Shown here: one piece after another, positions 33,340-44,749 of the stretch
Position numbering within the stretch: position 1 is the first letter of the stretch
Layout of the letters: each line of letters opens with the position of its first letter
DNA from: Proteles cristata cristata
Taxonomy: Eukaryota; Chordata; Mammalia; Carnivora; Hyaenidae
Assembly (NCBI GenBank): GCA_017311185.1
Contig: JAESUZ010000481.1
Span: 620,001 to 684,000, forward strand
Length of the DNA stretch: 64,000 nucleotides
Reading direction: 5' to 3'
Program-made: the position numbers and the translations under genes
The notes under the pieces: generated by a model
What the model was told of the DNA's origin: nothing
What the model saw: only the letters and a program-made list of their open reading frames with translations
Database searches by the model: none

Positions 33340-33470
33340 TCTAATACCACAGGCTGGGCCACACCAAATCATTCCATTTCTCTGAACTTCAGTTTCCTTA
33401 TCTGTGGCTCAGTGCCTGACCTGCCTAACTCACAAGCAGTGAGAGAATAAATTATAAAATGAAGCTATGG
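33340..33470 (+). repeat. MIR SINE fragment
   Basis: CATTTCTCTGAACTTCAGTTTCCTTATCTG in pieces and AGTGAGAGAATAAATTATAAAATG follow forward MIR. Confidence 0.65.
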
Positions 33471-33604
33471 ATGGGGGGAAGGGTTCAGGGAAATGTAACG
33501 TTCTGTGTGAATGGACAATGCTTTATTTCCTGACCTCTGGAATGAGTTTTTCCAATTTCCTGGTCAACTAGCTCCCATTCATTTGTCAGTGGTCACTATC
33601 AATC

Positions 33605-34030
33605 CCTACTTGGTTTTTTTTTTCCTTTTCTTTTTATTAAAAAATTAAACCTATACAAAAGCAGAGAGAATAGCATAATAACCCCCCAGATAACCATCTC
33701 ACCCAGCTTCCAGGATTGCATTAATGGACAATCTTGTTTCATTTATATTCTTGCCTGCCCCCGACTTTTTTGAAACAAAAAATCTCAGATAAAAGATAAT
33801 ATATAATATATATGTTATATTATGTATATTCGTGGAACCCACCACGTTTTGGGATTTGGTCTCTACACTGTTGTTTAATATTGTCCTTCTTTCCCTGGAT
33901 TTTCTATAAACTGGTCATTGGATCCTGAGGCAAGACCGGATTTGATTTGTTTTTTTTTTCCAGTAAGAATGTTTGTGGCCTCATAGGAGGCAGGCCTATG
34001 ACTTGCGGTGTTCAGATTTTGGGAACGTTC
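33605..34030 (-). repeat. L1M 3' UTR fragment
   Basis: CAAAAGCAGAGAGAATAGC, CATCTCACCCAGCTTCC, CAATCTTGTTTCATTTATATTC, then CTGGATTTTCTATAAACTGG and GATCCTGAGGCAAGACC follow an old reverse L1. Boundaries are approximate. Confidence 0.65.
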
Positions 34031-35242
34031 GCTAGCATCGCCACCGGAGTCAGGATGTGCCAACTGAATCTGTCACATTACGAAGCACCCCATCCACTTC
34101 TCACCTAACAGTTTTGGCGGCCACTAACAATTGTCAATTGTGGTGGTTTCGTAAAGCGTCAGCATGTCTGTGGGCAGGACTAGTTTTCCTGTGTGTTTCT
34201 GGATGGGATGGGATGCAAAGAAGATTGTCGGGAAGGGTGGTGGGCTAACGAGAGTGGCAGCCACTATCATCTCACACACATTTGGCCCGTCCGTGAGCTC
34301 CCCTCATTGCCGGGAAATAGCAGCCGGCCCGCAGCGCCCTACCCCACCGGGTACCCTTTCAGCCTCCCCACCGCCTGGGCGTGTGTGTTAGCCCCATGAT
34401 GGAGGCCCCAGCTTCCACAGGACACTTGTACCATCAGCATCAGAGACAAGAATCTCCGTGGCTTTCGGGCCATCTTCCTGGACTCCACTGTCATCTACAT
34501 CTGTCTTCCCTTTCCAACTGCCCGCCCCGTGGACTTCAAGCCTGAGCCCTAAATCGGAGTCATTTCTCACTAGTGGTTGCAAAATGGGGATCTTCTGGTT
34601 GTAGCAATTCCTTTGCTGAAGTTTTTAGTTGAAATTCCTGAGCTGTACTCTCCATAGTCCGTGCAGAATACTTGTTTCTTTCTCTTCAGTTCTCTTCTTT
34701 AACAGCTTTCAAAATAATGAGTTGATTCCTAAGTACCTTCCAAAGGTAATCACTTAATTTTATTTGCTTGCTTTTTTAACGGTCATTTTGAACTCACAGA
34801 TTTTAATACATTTGCTGTAGCACTGTGGTGGTTATTACTCTGATGTTCCCGTTATCTTGCCTTTGGCCAGTGGGAGGTCACTCACATGGGCTCCTAGATG
34901 GTTTTGACACAACCCCTGTGGTCTCTGACAACCTCTCTCCCTTCCCAGACAACAGAATGTTCCAGACTGCCCTTTGATGTTTCCTGTCCCAGCTTTGAAA
35001 ATAGCATTTATCCAAGAAGGCATGGTTCCTTTCAGTTGGAAATCCTATTTAGAGACACAATCTGGGTGTAGGGATGCTCATTATTTGGGGGTTAGTCATG
35101 GTTTCCAGACCTTTGCAGTGAACAGAGCAAAGAAATACAGCTTTTTAAAGAAAATACGTCAGAAGTTCTCACTTTTCAAGTCAAATTTAAGATTATGGGA
35201 TTTTTCCCTTTGGTTCATCCATTTTATATTTATATCTCTCCT
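34031..35242. other. Unassigned non-coding sequence
   Basis: No repeat named. A small CpG-richer segment lies near 34270-34380, too short to call an island. Confidence 0.45.
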
Positions 35243-35421
35243 TTAAAAATAATTTAAGTTTATTTATTTTGAGAGAGAGTGTGAGCAGGGTAGGGGCAAA
35301 AAGAGAGGAGAGAGAGAATCCCAAGCAGGTTTTGCAGGGCTCAAACCCATGAACTCTGAGATCATGACCTGAGCTAAAATCAGAGTCGGATGCTTAACTG
35401 ACTGAGCTGCCCAAGCACCCC
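35243..35421 (-). repeat. Carnivore SINE
   Basis: TTTATTTATTTTGAGAGAGAG, then CTCAAACCCATGAACTC and a diverged head GAGCTGCCCAAGCACCCC. No clear flanking repeats. Confidence 0.85.
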
Positions 35422-35582
35422 TCTCATCTTCTGCTAAAAGGCTTCGATCCTAAATTTATTAACATAATTATTTAATTGATATATCCTAGTATACACACAC
35501 ACATACACTTAATAGTTCCAGAATAATACTAACATAGTATATATACTAATACAGTATATAGAGAGAATTTAGTGTATATTCT

Positions 35583-35797
35583 TTTTAAAAAATTTTTATT
35601 TTTCTATATTTATTTATTTTGAGAGAGAGAGAGAGAAGCCCAAATTGGCTCCTTTCTGTCAATGCTGAGCCCGAGAGAGAGGGCTTGATCCCATGAACCA
35701 TGAGATCAGTTAAGATCCATGCCCAACATGGGGCTTAAACTCATGACCCCAAGACCAAAAGTCACATGCTCTACTGACTGAGCCAGCCAGTTGCCCC
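35583..35797 (-). repeat. Composite of two carnivore SINEs
   Basis: The left part is a tail with TTGAGAGAGAGAGAG and a truncated body ending CCATGAACCATGAGATC. It runs into CCCAACATGGGGC, CTCATGACCCCAAGACC and CACATGCTCTACTGACTGAGCC, the older subfamily. Confidence 0.75.
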
Positions 35798-35949
35798 TAT
35801 CCATCTCTGTGTTTAAACCATCAACCTGATGCACACTTAAGTTCATTTCTTTCATTTTGCTCTCAATATTTAGGAATTGTATTTATGCTTTTCAACTTGC
35901 TTTTATAATTCTACAAGACATTAATATAGTTCCAAGTTCAGATGTATGA

Positions 35950-36720
35950 AATTTGATACTGTGTTGATTTAAAATGTGTCCACAAATGCTTTAAAACTCC
36001 CCTCGAGTGTGGGTTGGGCTCAATATTTTGCATCTAAGAAACAAAATAAAACACAAATGTCAATATGTGACTTCTAAGACTAGGCCATAAAGGTATTACA
36101 ATTTCCTCTGCTCTTTTTAGTTTTTATAATTTTTTTAACATTTATTCATTTTAGAGAGAGACATAAGTTTGAGCAGAGGAGGGACAGAGAGAGAGGGAGA
36201 CACAGAACCCGAAGCAGGCTCTAGGCTCTGAGCCGTCAGCATGGAGCCTGACATGGGACTTGAACTCAACAGACCGTGAGATCATTATTGTGACCTGAGC
36301 CAAAGTCAGACGCTTAACTGACTGAGCCACCCAAGCGCCCCTCCTCTGCCCTTTTTAGATCACTTGTGCCAGAGGATAGCAGCTTCCACATCATAGGGAG
36401 GCCCAAGCAACCCTATGGAGAGATGAGACCCACATGGCCCATGGACCATGAGGTCTGTGAGGACTTCTGCCAACAACCGCGTGAGGGAACCACAGTGCAG
36501 GCAGACCCTCTAACCCAGGCAAACATTTTGATGACTGAAACTCGAACCAACACCTTGACCATCTCTTGAAATACCCTGAAACACAATCCAGCTAAGCTGC
36601 TCCTGGATTTCTGATTCTCAGAACTTATGTGACATAATAAAAATGTATTGCTATTTTAAACCACTAAGCTTCTGGAATGATCTGTGATGCAGTAATTGAC
36701 AACTAATACAGGCACATTCA
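35950..36720. repeat. Ancient LTR-like repeat split by a SINE
   Basis: The left part has GACTTCTAAGACTAGGCCATAAAGG and the right part GCTATTTTAAACCACTAAGC and TGCAGTAATTGACAACTAATACAG in pieces. This order is common in ancient ERVL/MaLR-type LTRs. Family not resolved. Confidence 0.45.
36121..36342 (-). repeat. Carnivore SINE with 16-bp duplication
   Basis: Flanks CCTCTGCTCTTTTTAG (36105-36120) and CCTCTGCCCTTTTTAG (36343-36358) differ by one base. Ends GAGCCACCCAAGCGCCCC. Confidence 0.93.
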
Positions 36721-36905
36721 GAGAAGTCTAGTTTCCATTCCTGTCTCTTCCATATCATTAAAGTTAACCAGGTTTTTTTTTCCTGGCTGCTTTGTCCTTC
36801 CACTGGTTTTTATTTTATAAATATAAGCAAATATGTCTATATTTGTATTATGTACCTTTCTTAAATTAAAATTGGTATATTATACATTCTTCTGAACTTT
36901 GCAGT

Positions 36906-37086
36906 TTTCTTTTTTTTAATGTTTATTGATTTTTGAGAGAGAGTGAGCGTGAGTCGGGGGGGAGAGAGAGAGAACACCAAGCAGGGTCTCTGCTGTTAGC
37001 ACACAGCCCCATGTGGGTCTCGAACTCATGAACCTGAGCCAAAACCAAGAGTCAGATGCCCAACTGACTGAGTGACCCAGCTGCCC
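36906..37086 (-). repeat. Carnivore SINE with 14-bp duplication
   Basis: Flanks CTGAACTTTGCAGT (36892-36905) and CTGAACCTTGCAGT (37087-37100) differ by one base. The head end is diverged (GAGTGACCCAGCTGCC). Confidence 0.92.
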
Positions 37087-37159
37087 CTGAACCTTGCAGT
37101 GTTCCATTAACAATGTTTAACAGAAATTATTCCAAAGGTGAGTAGAGAGATATTTTTCA

Positions 37160-37583
37160 TTCTTTTTTAAAATTTATTATATTCAAGTTAGTGAACATAC
37201 TGTGTAGTCTTGGCTTCAGGAGTAGAACCTAGTGATTAATTTCTCACATATGACACCTGGTACTCATCCCCAAAAGTGCCCTCCTTAATGCCCATCATCT
37301 GTTTTCCTCTCCCCCCACCCATCTCCCCTTCCGCAACCTTCAGTTTGTTCTCTGTATCTAAGAATCTCTTACAGTTTGCCTCCCTCTCTGTTTTTATCTT
37401 ATTTTTCCTTCACTTCCCCTATGTTCATCTGTTGTGTTTCTTAAATCCCACAGATCAGTGAAATCATAGGATATTTGTCTTTCTCTGCCTGACTTATTTC
37501 ATTTAGCATAATACCCTCTAGTTCTATCCGTATCATTGCAAATGGCAAGATTCCATTGTTTTCATCACTGAGTAAGTATTCCA

Positions 37584-37620
<37 letters not shown>

Positions 37621-37730
37621 CATCTTCATCCATTCATCAGTTGATGGACACCTGGACTCTCTCCATAACTTGGCTATTGTTGATAGTGCTGTTGTAAACA
37701 ATGGTGTGCATGTACTCCTTTTTAACAGTT
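37160..37730 (-). mobile_element. Older carnivore L1, ORF2 end and 3' UTR
   Basis: From the 3' end leftwards: ATTCAAGTTAGTGAACATAC, AAAAGTGCCCTCCTTAATGCCC, CTGACTTATTTCATTTAGC, then TCCATTCATCAGTTGATGG and CTTGGCTATTGTTGATAG. It belongs to an older subfamily than the copy at 5212. A (GT)n array sits inside. Confidence 0.82.
37587..37617. repeat. (GT)n microsatellite inside L1
   Basis: About 15 GT units where the L1 has its native short TATACA(CA)n stretch, which has expanded. Confidence 0.93.
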
Positions 37731-38475
37731 GCTTAGCATTCCATTCTGTAGGTGAACCACAGATTATTCAGTCTACTGGAGTTGTGTTGTTTCCGTCTTT
37801 AGCACTGCAAACAGTGCATATGAAATAGGGTGCATATGTGTTTTCACAGTTTTGCTGGTGTATCTTTGGAATCCGTTCTTAAGCACACTCTTTCTGAAAT
37901 TGTTTTCCTATGACTTCAGCTCTCGTGGCTCGCCCCTGCTCCCTCTTCCTCCTTCAGAGTTTATTCCACATAATGTAGCACCTATTTGCCTTTATTTTGT
38001 ATTACCCTGAGCTTTCCAGGTGAATCTTAGTTCTGTACCTATGAGACTGTGCTGTGGCACCCATGTAAGGCAGCCACAGCGCCGATGTACTGCTGTCAAG
38101 AGATGAGGTTTAAAGGAGATGTGACCTGGAGAGGGGTGGGAGGACAGTGATGGGGGTGAGAGATGCCACATGGGAAACCTTTTATCAGTAGATGTTCCAA
38201 ACAAGAAGCAAGTCTTCCTGAAAGAGAAAAATAGCGTTCTGTCCCACTCCCATCACAATGACCAGCGAGGTGATGAAGATTACTCGGAAGAGTAATGTGG
38301 GGGATTAGTAAGATCAAAGATAGGAAATAAAGAGGACTCTGGTTAAATAGAGGATCATTTCTGTGTCAACCAGCAAAGCTGGCAGCACACGCCTCACCAA
38401 GCACAGTGGCGGGAAATGAAGCCTCTGAAGAGACAGATTATACTTAAAGTGAACATCTAGAACCAGGGGAACAAC
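37731..38475. other. Weak old L1 trace, then unassigned
   Basis: GCATTCCATTCTGTAGGTGAACC near 37738 looks like an older L1 in reverse. The remainder is unassigned. Confidence 0.4.
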
Positions 38476-38630
38476 AGTTAAGAACCTGGAGGCAGCTTGG
38501 TTGGTTCAGCATCTGACTCTTGATCTCAGCTCAGGTCTTGATCTCAGGGTCATTGAGTTCAAGCTCCATGTTGGGCTCCACGCTGAGAATGGAGCCTACT
38601 TTTTTAAAAAAGTAAAAAGTTAAGAACCTG
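38476..38630 (+). repeat. Older carnivore SINE with perfect 13-bp duplication
   Basis: AGTTAAGAACCTG occurs at 38476-38488 and 38618-38630. The body holds CATCTGACTCTTGATCTCAGC and GTTCAAGCTCCATGTTGGGC. It has no TC segment. Confidence 0.88.
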
Positions 38631-39466
38631 TAACTGGACGGTGATTCTTGAAGGGATGGTCATCCTGAATGGTGTTGCTTTCAGAACAGAGGTGCATGGG
38701 GTGGTGGATACATGGGATACCGGCCTGTGAGCCTGATTAGCTTGATCAGCCCTGGTGACCAAACCCAGGTTCAGTTGTGCAGTCAGATCCCCCATGCGCC
38801 CAGCAGTGAGAACATACTCGTGATGGCTTGAAGAAGCATTAGCCCCAACAGGAACCAGAAAGGTGCCAACCCCAGAACATTGGGAGAACTTGGAAAAATA
38901 AGGTAACAACAAATCAAGCCAAAGGATGCTATCTGGACCCCAATGGGTTTCGCCATGTCCTTGGGGTGGAGGAACTGGTACTTGCTGTCAGAGCCTCCCT
39001 ACCTGGTCTGGTATGTATGGTTGCATCTATTTATGTCTAATGTAGCTATATAGAAAGCTGCGTAGAGACCTCATCACCAGGTGTGTGTCAAGTCCTTCCT
39101 TGTTTTCATTCAGTCCTAAATATTATTATATATCTAACGAAGGTGGGCTCTATTTCAGACCAGATTCTGTTACTCACTGGGGGCAAAAGCAAGTAGGCGG
39201 TATCCCTTTGCGGTGTTGCTGGGAGGAAGTCACTACATCTTATACTTTTGCTAACTGAAACTGACAAGCACATGGTACACAGCAGGTTTTCAACAAACCC
39301 CTGATACACTGATCAGACCCTTATCTTCACATTTTCATCACAATGTTATTCTTATCCTTGCCTTTCTGCCCCTGTCTTCATGTGCGTTAAATGTCAGTGT
39401 GCAGGAACTTTTATTTATGCTATAGATGGGCTCCTCCAAATGTTGCACATGAAGCTACTTTTTATT
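38631..39466. other. Unassigned non-coding sequence
   Basis: No repeat or gene recognised. Confidence 0.5.
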
Positions 39467-39480
39467 ATCTCAAAATATTT

Positions 39481-39694
39481 TTTTAATGTTTGTTTTTGAA
39501 GGAGAGAGAGGCAGAGAATGAGTGGGGGAGGGGCAGAGACAGAGACAGAGACACAGAATCCTAAGCAGGCTCCAGGCTCCAAGCTGTCAGCACAGAACCT
39601 GATGCAGGGCTCGAACTCACGAGCCATGAGATCATGACCTGAGCCGAAGTCGGTCACCCAATTGAGCCACCCAATTGAGCCACCCAGGCGCCCC
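39481..39694 (-). repeat. Carnivore SINE with an internal 14-bp tandem duplication
   Basis: The unit CAATTGAGCCACCC is present twice in tandem (39659-39686) at the SINE head, where other copies have one. Flanks ATCTCAAAATATTT (39467-39480) and ATCTCTAAATATTT (39695-39708) differ by one base. Confidence 0.92.
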
Positions 39695-39708
39695 ATCTCT
39701 AAATATTT

Positions 39709-40594
39709 TCATACACATAGTGTGCAGGTCTCTGATGATGCAAAAGCACGTTGGTGATAGACATAATTTCTGTATTTTAGGAATTGATTATTTAGTTGGG
39801 GAAACTGAGTACAAACACAAAGATAAAGGCAATCATCACTAAATGATTTCAGTAACACGGAGTTCACATAGGGTGTTGCCTGCTGAGAGCACCACCCAGG
39901 GGCTGGAGCGCCAGCCGAATGTTGAAGGGTTTGATGACAGATAAATGGAAACGAGAGAGAGGAGGGTTTTTGGCAGTAAGGATTGCGTGAGCTAAATCAA
40001 GAAACTGGTAAGATGCCATGTTGATAATATTAGCTGTGGTGAGGAGGGCGCAGGGTAGCGTATCCCGTCGGAACTGAGACTTTTTCAGCAGGAGGGGAAG
40101 AGGGTGAAACACAGGAAGATGAATTGGCAGCAATGTGTGGGACAGAGTGGAAAGAGAGGGGGCTGCAGGCAGGCGGGGTGATTCAATGTCTGTAAATAGA
40201 ATCATATTTTCACACTGAGGTTGGGAGCCCGACAAAAACTGATCATCTCAAAGAAGCTTCATCTTCACTTCTGATTAAACTTTAATACAACTTCAGCTTC
40301 CAGCGTCCATCTGTGTTTGACCTCCATGTCGACATATCAATCCTGACACGGAACTGGGCTTTCTATTCTTGTTTATCCTTTGGAAAGGGGAGGACATGTT
40401 TAAAAGATAACTAATGGTTGGTTTGTTGGTGTCTGGCAAATTTCAGTCTCGCATATTGGGACTGATCAGAGTGGGAGCATGCCTGCACGCCGCGCCTAAT
40501 GTACTGTGAGGGTGGCTTATCCTTCATCATCCATTACTTTTTTGTGTGTTTCAGGAAGGTGGGAAGCAATGAACTATATTGGATGCCTTTTTGA
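39709..40594. other. Unassigned non-coding sequence
   Basis: No named repeat. A reverse-strand open frame of 123 codons (39864-40235) has no recognisable domain. Confidence 0.5.
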
Positions 40595-40950
40595 CTTTTT
40601 AAAAACGCATTTTATTCTTAGGTAATTTCTGCACCTAACATGGGGCTCAAACTCACAACCCTGAGGTCAAGAGCCATGTGCTTAGGGTGCCTGGATGGCT
40701 CAGTCGGGTAAGCTACCAACTTCTGCTCTGGTCATGATCTCATGGGTTCCTGGGTTCATGGGTTCGAGCCCTGCATCGGGCTCTGTGCTGATGGCTCAGA
40801 GCCTGGAGCCTGCTTCTGATTCGGTGTCTCCCTCTCTCTTTCTCTGCCTCTCCCCCACTCGTGCTCTTTCTCTCTCTCTCAAAAAATGAATAAACATTAA
40901 AAAAAAAAAAAGTCACATGCTCTACTGACTGAGCCAGCCAGGTACCCCTT
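40595..40950 (-). repeat. Older carnivore SINE interrupted by a younger one
   Basis: The left part ends GGTCAAGAGCCATGTGC. The right part resumes GTCACATGCTCTACTGACTGAGCC and ends at CCAGGTACCCC. The younger SINE lies between in the opposite orientation. Confidence 0.82.
40686..40911 (+). repeat. Carnivore SINE nested in an older SINE
   Basis: Head GGGTGCCTGGATGGCTCAGTC, TC segment, and a pure A run at 40900-40912. The target-site copies are diverged (AGCCATGTGCT against AGTCACATGCT). Confidence 0.9.
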
Positions 40951-40989
40951 TGAATGCTTTTCTAAGAGCTAGGTTTTTCACATGCACCA

Positions 40990-41160
40990 TCTTCCTTCAT
41001 TATCCCAGCCATCCTGTCCACAGTATTAATCCCAATTTACAGATTGGAAAAATGAAACCCATTGATGCAAAATGACTTGCTTAGAATTACAGGCTAATAA
41101 ATGGCAAAGCCAGTGTGCGAACCTGGGTTGGACTGATCCCAAGGCTGAAGTTCTTCTCTC
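40990..41160 (-). repeat. MIR SINE
   Basis: CCCAATTTACAGATTGG, AAATGACTTGCTTAGAATTAC and CAGTGTGCGAACCTGGG follow reverse MIR. Confidence 0.78.
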
Positions 41161-41429
41161 CCCCCTACACAGTCACATTTGAAGGGAAATTGTGGTAGAT
41201 TTGAAGGGAAGAGAGGAGGTGGTGGTGAATATTTGAAGTGAGAGGGAGTAATAAATACTTGTTAGTTACTGTTAAGGAGAGAATTATAAAATAGTGCAGC
41301 TATACCAGCTCTTCCTTGCCCTGAAACTAAAAAATTGTTTCTGGGAGATGAGGCTTTTCCTGTATAGGGTTATTTGCTGTAAAGAACAATTTAAAACTCT
41401 GTCACTAAATCCTAATTACCGCTCATGCC

Positions 41430-42290
41430 ATTAAGGTTTTCTGCCTGGGCAGAGGACCTTAACAGACATTTCTCCAAAGAAGACATACAGATGGCTAATG
41501 AATACATGAAAAAATTCTTAACATCACCCATCATCAGGGAAATGCAAACAAAACCACAATGAGATATCACCTTACATGTGTCGGAATGGCTAACATCAAA
41601 AAGACAAGAAAAATGCAAGTGTAGGCGAGGATGTGGGGAAAAGGAACCCTCATGTACTGTTGGTGGGAATGCAAACTAGTGCAGCCAACTGTGGAAAACA
41701 GTATGGAGGCCTTTTCAAAAAAACACAAATACAACTCCACTACAATCCAGTAATCCCACTACTCAGTATGTACCCAAAGAAAACTAGCATACCAATTTGA
41801 AAGGATACGTACACACCTATGTTTATTGCAGCATTATCTACAATAGCCAAGATATGGATGCTACCTAACTGTCCACCCATAGATGAATGGACAAAAAAGA
41901 TGTGGTATATATACACAATGGAATATTGCTCAGTCAAAAAATAATGAGATCTTACCATTTGCCACAGAAGGTATAATGCTAAGTGAAATAAGACAGAGAA
42001 AGACAAATACCATATGATTGCACTCATGTGTGGAATTTAAGAAACAAAATGAACAAACAAAAAAGGAGACAAACAAGAAAACAGACTTTTAGATACAGAG
42101 AACAAACTGGTGGTTGCCAGAGAGGGGTGGGAGGCTGGGTGAAATAGATAAAAGAGGGTTAAAGAGCACACTTATCTTGCTGAGCGCTGAGAAATATAAA
42201 GAATTGAATTGTTATGCTACACACCTGAAACTAATATAACTCTATATGTTAATTAGACTCCAAAAAATGTTTTTAATTTAGAGAAAGGAT
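41430..42290 (+). mobile_element. Carnivore L1, ORF2 end and 3' UTR
   Basis: CAGACATTTCTCCAAAGAAG, CAATGAGATATCACC, GGTGGGAATGCAAAC, GATGAATGGACAAAAAAG, AACAAACTGGTGGTTGCC and CACCTGAAACTAATATAAC give the L1 3' order. Frame broken. The imperfect flanks GGTTTTCTGCCTGG (41435) and GGATTTTCTGTCTGG (42287) may be its duplication. Confidence 0.85.
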
Positions 42291-42299
42291 TTTCTGTCT

Positions 42300-43669
42300 G
42301 GAATGCCCTCATTCCCTTGACTCTTTCTTTGAAAGGAGTTCAGTTTAACATCACCCCTCCTCTGAATCCTGTCCCAGTGCTTTTCACACCTAGTGACTCC
42401 TTGTTGTGTGTGCAGCACTTGGGAAGGGACACGGGTATTAATAATACTAAAAAGAGAACCATTTTACTGCCAGCCTATCACAAACTCACCTGAAGTCCAG
42501 AGCCTTGCTAAAGTTTCCCTAATTTTTCTCATCGGTTTACATCTAGACAAACAGTAATTGGGTCGGGAATGAATATCTATGACTCTCTTTTTCCTCTTGC
42601 CTGCTTCTCTTTCTCTCTTCCCCCTCCCCCTGCCCCTCACAATTTTCTCCATCTTGACTGTCCCTCTGTCCTCTCTTCCAGGGCCCTGACTGCAACCTGG
42701 AAACCGAAAGATTACGATGGTCATTGCTCTTCGCCATGATGGAGGGTGTAGCCATTGATTTCTGTGCCTACACCCCCCCACCCCCCCACCCCCGCCAGGC
42801 CGTCCCCTAGAATGGCGCCCGCGCCATTGTAGGCCCATAATGAATATGCTGAATAATAGACATAAAAAATTGCTGAGGCCATTTGGATTCTCCCAGGTGG
42901 AAAATATATTTATAAAGGGTTTTTTTTTTCATTTTTTTCTGTTTGTTATTGATATTTCTAACCTCTTAGCACAGCTTTGACATGCAACATAGTGGATGTG
43001 TATAGTTTCCCTTAACCAAGCCAGAGCAATGACAATATTGCATTCCCTGGTCATGCATGGACCCCTCCAAGTCGATGAGTGTGACACTTATGCTCTGTAT
43101 GAACTATAGGTAAAGCAATATTGTTCTCTACCAGACAGTTCTAAGCTGGTTGAATATAAACTCAGAGCAGCTAGGGCCACCCTACCACCCTGTGGGAAGG
43201 ACCTAACTGAGAAAAGATTTCAGAAAGAAGGCACAACAAGAGATGGAGAGACTGTCTCTTTTGCTTGAGACATAGAGTCAGCGATGCCTGAAAGTAAGTG
43301 CTCCCAGGGCCTTCCAGTTTTGAGAGCCAATACATTTCTTTTGTTACTTAAGCCAACTGAAGTCAGGTTGTTATCACCTGTAACAGGAAGTCCTTACAGT
43401 GCAGTTATTATGCTAATGAATCCTTGTCTCTCTAATCAAAGCCCCCCTGCCATGAGAGATGAAAAGAGGGAAGAAAGTAAAGGGCCAGCGGGAGCAAGAA
43501 ACTTGCCTTATGCAAGCATATGGTAATAATTTAGCTACATGCCTGTAAGAATATGACTGGCTTGCACGCATGTGTTCCCAGAGCCGAGCACTGTGTGTAA
43601 ACATAGTTAAAACTCAGACAGTATTTATTGGTTGAATAAACTTGATTTATCCATTCATTGTTTTTTAAG
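42300..43669. other. Repeat-poor stretch with weak L2 at its start
   Basis: An L2-like piece covers 42300-42425. A C-rich run (C7 twice) lies at 42774-42797. The part after it, 42810-42920, has AATGAATATGCTGAATAATAG and AAAATATATTTATAAAG motifs of the kind seen in conserved enhancers, but this is a guess. No gene. Confidence 0.4.
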
Positions 43670-43900
43670 CTTTGGAGTCTACTGAACCTATTCAAATCCT
43701 GACCATAATTTACTCACCATATGATTTTGGCCAAGTTGCTTCATGTTTCCGATTTTAATTTCCTTGTCTGTCAGATGACTGAGCACACTAATGATAGTAC
43801 CGACGTTGCGTGTTGTGGGGAGAATGGAATAAGATAATGCACGGGGCATATCACATGGTCAATATGCCGTGCTATGCAACAGCTGTGGCTATTATCAAAC
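43670..43900 (+). repeat. MIR SINE
   Basis: TTGGCCAAGTTGCTTCATG, TTTAATTTCCTTGTCTG and AATAAGATAATGCACGG follow forward MIR. Confidence 0.75.
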
Positions 43901-44007
43901 AAACAAGAATGATTAGGACCTAGACTTTCTCATATTATTGCTCAAATATAGAGATATGAAAAATTTCTCAAATGTCTATAAAATGCTATTTGCTATCATG
44001 ACATTTT

Positions 44008-44181
44008 TTAAAATGTTTATTTACTTGTGAGAGAGCCTGAGCAAGGGAGGGGCAGAAAGAGAGGGAGACAGGCTCTGCACTGACAGCCATGAGCAGGATG
44101 TGGGGCTTGAACTCACAAACAGCAAGATCATGAACTCAGCCAGTCAGATGCTTACCCTGCTGAGCCACCCAGGCACCCCAG
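44008..44181 (-). repeat. Carnivore SINE
   Basis: Flanks TATCATGACATTTT (43994-44007) and TATGATGACATTTT (44182-44195) differ by one base. Ends GAGCCACCCAGGCACCCC. Confidence 0.92.
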
Positions 44182-44228
44182 TATGATGACATTTTAACGT
44201 ATATTGGTTTATTATATAATTTATGTAC

Positions 44229-44564
44229 CAGTTAACCCTGAGCAATGTGGGGGTGATGACCCCTCATGCAGTTGAAAATTCACATATAACTTTGACTCTC
44301 CCAAAACTTTGCTAACAGCCTGCTGTTGACAGGAAGAAGTATGCTGTTATCAGAAGCCTTACGGATAACATAAACAGTCAATTAGCACATAGTTTGTATG
44401 TTGTATGTATTATATTAGTATTCTTACAATAAAACTGGCTAGAGAAAGAAAATGTTATGAAGAACATCATAAGGAAAAGATACATCTTTGATACTTCTGT
44501 ATTTATTGAAAAAAATCCACGTATATGTGGACCCACGTTGTTCAAACGTGGTAAGGGTCAACTG
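44229..44564. mobile_element. Tigger2/MER28 DNA-transposon remnant
   Basis: It opens CAGTTAACCCTGAGCAATG and closes GTAAGGGTCAACTG, inverted termini, followed by TA as expected for the family. Internal CTTACGGATAACATAAACAGTC is the reverse complement of the matching block at 12000, so this copy is in the opposite orientation. Confidence 0.85.
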
Positions 44565-44574
44565 TATAGCCATG

Positions 44575-44700
44575 TATAGCAATTTACTTAACCTCTCTGA
44601 ACCTAGTTGATTTCAACTGAGCACTAATCTAATACTGCACATATCTGTTCTTGGGTTAAATGATATAGGGTGTATTAAAATGCCTAGCTGGGATGTAGTA
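44575..44700 (+). repeat. MIR SINE fragment
   Basis: CTTAACCTCTCTGAACCTAG and GGGTTAAATGATATAGG follow forward MIR. Confidence 0.6.
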
Positions 44701-44749
44701 GTTGGAGTAGGCAGTCTCTAAGCTGAGCCTTCACCCTCTGGCATTCATG

